This document shows positions 61,456 to 64,000 of a DNA stretch of 64,000 nt, piece by piece; position 1 is the first letter of the stretch, and every line of letters begins with the position of its first letter. This DNA comes from Pseudomonas sp. DY-1. Lineage in GTDB: Bacteria > Pseudomonadota > Gammaproteobacteria > Pseudomonadales > Pseudomonadaceae. Under the pieces are notes generated by a model. That model was given only the letters and a program-made list of their open reading frames with translations. It did no database searches and was not told the DNA's origin. The position numbers were made by a program, and so were the translations under genes. The stretch lies in the NCBI RefSeq assembly GCF_003626975.1, contig NZ_CP032616.1:5308001-5372000 (forward strand), read 5' to 3'.

Positions 61456-63522
61456 TCAGAGTGTGGCGGGATTGGACGCAGCGTTGGACAGGCGACGGGC
61501 CTGCTTGAGGTAGAGGGTGAGTTCGCGGGCGGGCAGGGGCTTGCTGTAGAGATAGCCCTGACCCTCGTTGCAGCCCTGGGCGATGATGTAGGCCTCCTGC
61601 TCGGTGGTTTCCACACCTTCTGCGATCACCTGCATGCCCAGGTTGCGCGCCAATTGGATGATGGCGCGGACGATGGTGGCGTCGTCTTCGTCTTCCAGCA
61701 CGTCCTGCACGAAGCTCTTGTCGATCTTGATCTTGTCCAGCGGCAGGCTCTTCAGGTAGCTCAGCGAGGAGTAGCCAGTCCCGAAGTCGTCGATCGCGAT
61801 CAGCGCGCCGGAGCGGCGCAGGCTCAGCAGGTGCTGGGCGGCAGTGGAGATGTCTTCCATCAGGCCGGTTTCGGTGACTTCCATCTCCAGGCTGCGTTGT
61901 GGCAGGCGATAGACCTGCAGCAGGTTGTTCACCACCCGTGGCAGCTCCGCATGGTGCAGCTGCACGGTAGAAAGGTTGATGGCCATGCGCAGTTCGCTGA
62001 AGCCCTGGTCGTGCCATTCGCGAAGCTGGCGGCAGGCCTGGTCCAGCACCCACTCGCCGATGGGAATGATCGTGCCGTTCTGCTCGGCCAGCGGGATGAA
62101 CAGGTCCGGCGGCACGAAACCGTGCTGCGGGTGTTGCCAGCGCAGCAGCGCTTCGACGCCCACTACACGGTGGTCGCGGTAATCCACCTGGGGTTGGTAG
62201 ACCAGGTGCATCTCGCCTCGGTTGAGGGCTTCGCGTAGATCCTTCTCCAGTTCGCGGCGCCGCCGCATTTCGCTGTCGACGCTGGCGATGTAGAACTGGT
62301 AACGGTTGCGCGAGCGGCTCTTGGCCAGGGTCATGGTCTGCTCGGCTTTCTGCAGCAGCTTCTCCGTGCTGTCGCCATCCTCCGGGAAGAGGGTGATGCC
62401 GATGGTGGCGCGCAGGCGTACTTCCTGCTGTTCCAGGGAGAAGGCCACTTCGAGATCGTCCAACACGCTCTGGGCCAGTTCGGCGGCTTCGTAGGGCTGC
62501 TCGATATCGGCCTGGACCAGGGCGAACTGGTCGCCCCCCAGGCGTGCCAGGGCGCCCAGTCGGCCGCTGTGGCTGCGCAGGCGGTCGGCCAGGGCAATCA
62601 GCAACTGGTCGCCGGTCTGGTAGCTGAACTGTTCGTTGACGCCCTTGAAGTCGTCCAGGCCGACGCAGAGCACCGCCACGCGGCGCTGCAGACGGCCGGC
62701 GTCTTCGAGAATCTGGTCGAGTTGTTGCTGCAGTTGCTGGCGGTTGGGCAGACCGGTGAGGAAGTCGTACTGGGCCATGCGCAGCAGGCTGTTCTCGGCT
62801 TCTCGGCGCAGGTGGGTATTGCGTTCGATGGAGGCCAGCAGGTCGTTGGCCGTGTTTATCCACAGGCCCAGTTCGTTCTTCTCGTTGCCCTTGAGCATGG
62901 GCAGCTTGTGCTCGCTGGGGCGGTCAGGGTTGATGCTGGAGAGGTGCTCGATGATCTTCGACAGCGGCTTGGTCAGCAGCCAGTGGTAAACGAGGTAGAG
63001 CACCAGGCCCATGGCCAGGGCGCGGAGTACACCGGAGATGAAGATGATCACCGAGCTGGTGACGAAGTCTTCGCCGTATGGGGCTGTATCTAGGGTGATG
63101 CTGAGGTCGCCGTAGTACTCGCTGTAGGGACTGCGGCCGACCAGTTGGGTGGTGAAGGTCTGTTCCTTGCCGAGGATGGGGTCGGTCAGCCAGCGGGTCG
63201 ACAGCTCCATCAGCGGCCGGTCCTTCTCCGCCAGCATCGGCTCGTTGGGGTGGCCGATGGAGGCGTGGCGCACTGATTCGTGCTGGAACAGGCCTTCGAT
63301 CACCTGCATGCCCATCTCGCGATCCAGGCTATAGACGGCCTGGGTCGAGGGGTCGCGGAACATGCCAAGGATCCGGTTGGCGTCGTTGGAAACCGCCTGC
63401 CGCGTCTTGTAGACATCGAACACGATCTGCGCGCAGCTCAGCACCACACCGACAACCAGTGCGGACAGCAGCACCACACGCAGCAGCTTCAGCGACAAGC
63501 TGTGTTTGAGATCCAGCTTCAA
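61456..63522 (-). CDS. bifA: BifA cyclic-di-GMP phosphodiesterase (GGDEF-EAL)
   Basis: 688 residues from a TTG start at 63522 (AAGGA ten bases upstream). Two membrane helices (VVLLSALVVGVVLSCAQIVF; FISGVLRALAMGLVLYLVYHWLL) flank a periplasmic sensor; HAMP-like then degenerate GGDEF (LARLGGDQFALV) and an intact EAL domain (VVGVEALLRWQHPQHG; IDDFGTGYSSLSYL; DKIKIDKSFV). In P. aeruginosa BifA degrades c-di-GMP to favour swarming over biofilm; its GGDQF is inactive but may bind GTP. Leftward, single gene; 286 bases from sodB. Confidence 0.92.
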   Translation of the reverse strand: MKLDLKHSLSLKLLRVVLLSALVVGVVLSCAQIVFDVYKTRQAVSNDANRILGMFRDPSTQAVYSLDREMGMQVIEGLFQHESVRHASIGHPNEPMLAEKDRPLMELSTRWLTDPILGKEQTFTTQLVGRSPYSEYYGDLSITLDTAPYGEDFVTSSVIIFISGVLRALAMGLVLYLVYHWLLTKPLSKIIEHLSSINPDRPSEHKLPMLKGNEKNELGLWINTANDLLASIERNTHLRREAENSLLRMAQYDFLTGLPNRQQLQQQLDQILEDAGRLQRRVAVLCVGLDDFKGVNEQFSYQTGDQLLIALADRLRSHSGRLGALARLGGDQFALVQADIEQPYEAAELAQSVLDDLEVAFSLEQQEVRLRATIGITLFPEDGDSTEKLLQKAEQTMTLAKSRSRNRYQFYIASVDSEMRRRRELEKDLREALNRGEMHLVYQPQVDYRDHRVVGVEALLRWQHPQHGFVPPDLFIPLAEQNGTIIPIGEWVLDQACRQLREWHDQGFSELRMAINLSTVQLHHAELPRVVNNLLQVYRLPQRSLEMEVTETGLMEDISTAAQHLLSLRRSGALIAIDDFGTGYSSLSYLKSLPLDKIKIDKSFVQDVLEDEDDATIVRAIIQLARNLGMQVIAEGVETTEQEAYIIAQGCNEGQGYLYSKPLPARELTLYLKQARRLSNAASNPATL

Positions 63523-63762
63523 ATGGAGATTCCTTGTTCGATGCCGCCAGGCGTCAGACGGGTGTGAGTATTGGCAAACAGGCCTTGGCCGTCAAAGGGC
63601 CAGTATGTGTATGCCACTATTCAAAGCATCGATCCACTCTCGGGACCGCCGCTTTCGATTCCCCCTCTCCTTTATGTCGGTGCGAACCGGTCCGACCTTG
63701 AGGGGGTGTCCGACAATTTTTCCCTTGTACCGCAACAAGACGACGAATGACGCGCAAAAATG

Positions 63763-63793
63763 AAGAAACCCGGCGAATGGCCGGGTTTCTCTT
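63763..63793 (-). terminator. Terminator after sodB
   Basis: Read leftward, AGAAACCCGGC-CATT-CGCCGGGTTTCT with TTCATTTTT after it, 17 bases past the sodB stop. Confidence 0.85.
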
Positions 63794-63809
63794 ACCGCTG
63801 GAGCGGGTC

Positions 63810-64000
63810 TCAGGCTGCGTAGTTCTTGGCTACGAAGTCCCAGTTGACCAGGTTCCAGAAGGCCTCTACGTACTTCGGACGCAGGTTGCGGTAGTCGATG
63901 TAGTAGGCGTGTTCCCAAACGTCGCAGGTCAGCAGCGGGGTGTCGCCGCTGGTCAGCGGAACGCCGGCACCAATGGTGCTGGCCAGGGCCAGGGAGCCGT
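63810..64000 (-). CDS. sodB: Iron superoxide dismutase, C-terminal part
   Basis: Only the last 62 residues are in the window; the gene begins to the right. Visible are the metal ligands Asp and His in [13 protein letters not shown], then [20 protein letters not shown], the FeSOD C-terminus. The enzyme turns superoxide into peroxide and oxygen in the cytoplasm. The lysine/alanine ending is close to that of P. aeruginosa SodB. A terminator follows. Confidence 0.93.
   Translation of the reverse strand, partial: GSLALASTIGAGVPLTSGDTPLLTCDVWEHAYYIDYRNLRPKYVEAFWNLVNWDFVAKNYAA

Overview
The window reads as ordinary chromosome of a high-GC Pseudomonas. The genus call rests on ColRS, the MexVW-type pump, the thermometer-free sigma-32 promoter in front of groESL, FolE-FolX-FolM, the leucine dehydrogenase/2-oxoacid dehydrogenase cluster, the BifA protein with its GGDQF site, and Pseudomonas-type extragenic repeats. 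From memory, positions of roughly 6-30 kb follow the gene order of one P. aeruginosa region and 39.6-64 kb follow a second, distant one, with an iron-uptake block and a C39-peptidase pair at the join. I see no rRNA, tRNA, insertion sequence, prophage or CRISPR array, and no gene-free stretch above 300 bases.

Layout. 0-6 kb: the end of an Old Yellow Enzyme, a DegV protein, a glycosyltransferase, a small unknown protein, CysZ, and thioredoxin reductase behind an attenuator-like leader. 6-12.8 kb: a glycolipid-binding-fold protein; a leftward pterin operon (folM-folE-folX, DUF1244, HopJ-like) behind a membrane monooxygenase; a MerR/LitR-type regulator lacking the B12-binding histidine, facing a short LOV blue-light receptor; flavodoxin and a cupin. 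12.9-19.1 kb: LysR with lrgAB, a class II aldolase, an epoxide-hydrolase-like enzyme, a hydroxyacyl-CoA-type SDR and an enoyl-CoA hydratase. 19.2-22.9 kb: polyamine-oxidase-like FAD enzyme with cupin and an NTF2-AraC regulator, then SirB1. 23-28.3 kb: leucine dehydrogenase with E1alpha, E1beta and E2 of a 2-oxoacid dehydrogenase and an AraC regulator, with no E3 gene. 28.2-30.6 kb: a fatty acid hydroxylase-type membrane enzyme, LexA-boxed yebG, PsiE, DUF3509.

30.9-38 kb is an iron block: DUF3649-PepSY-DUF3325 membrane proteins, a DUF3016 protein, a FecA-type TonB receptor (IutA/ChtA-like) and its FecR/FecI pair under a Fur box. 38.1-39.5 kb holds a small exported protein and a C39-like lipoprotein peptidase. 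39.6-47.8 kb: SDR, HugZ-like protein, fxsA, groESL, colRS, methyltransferase, InaA kinase. 48-54 kb: MexVW-type efflux genes and a chemoreceptor. 54.4-59.7 kb: an iron-linked periplasmic set (DUF1513, degenerate imelysin, di-haem cytochrome, canonical imelysin with a strong Fur box). 59.8-64 kb: LemA with a GIDE/EF-hand membrane protein, BifA, and the end of Fe-superoxide dismutase.

The most interesting item is the regulator/LOV pair with an orphan MerR-style dyad, promoter and terminator between the two convergent genes, which could be a compact light-response unit with a small RNA. Next are the small protein/C39 peptidase pair, the LemA-GIDE-EF-hand pair, and the trxB attenuator.
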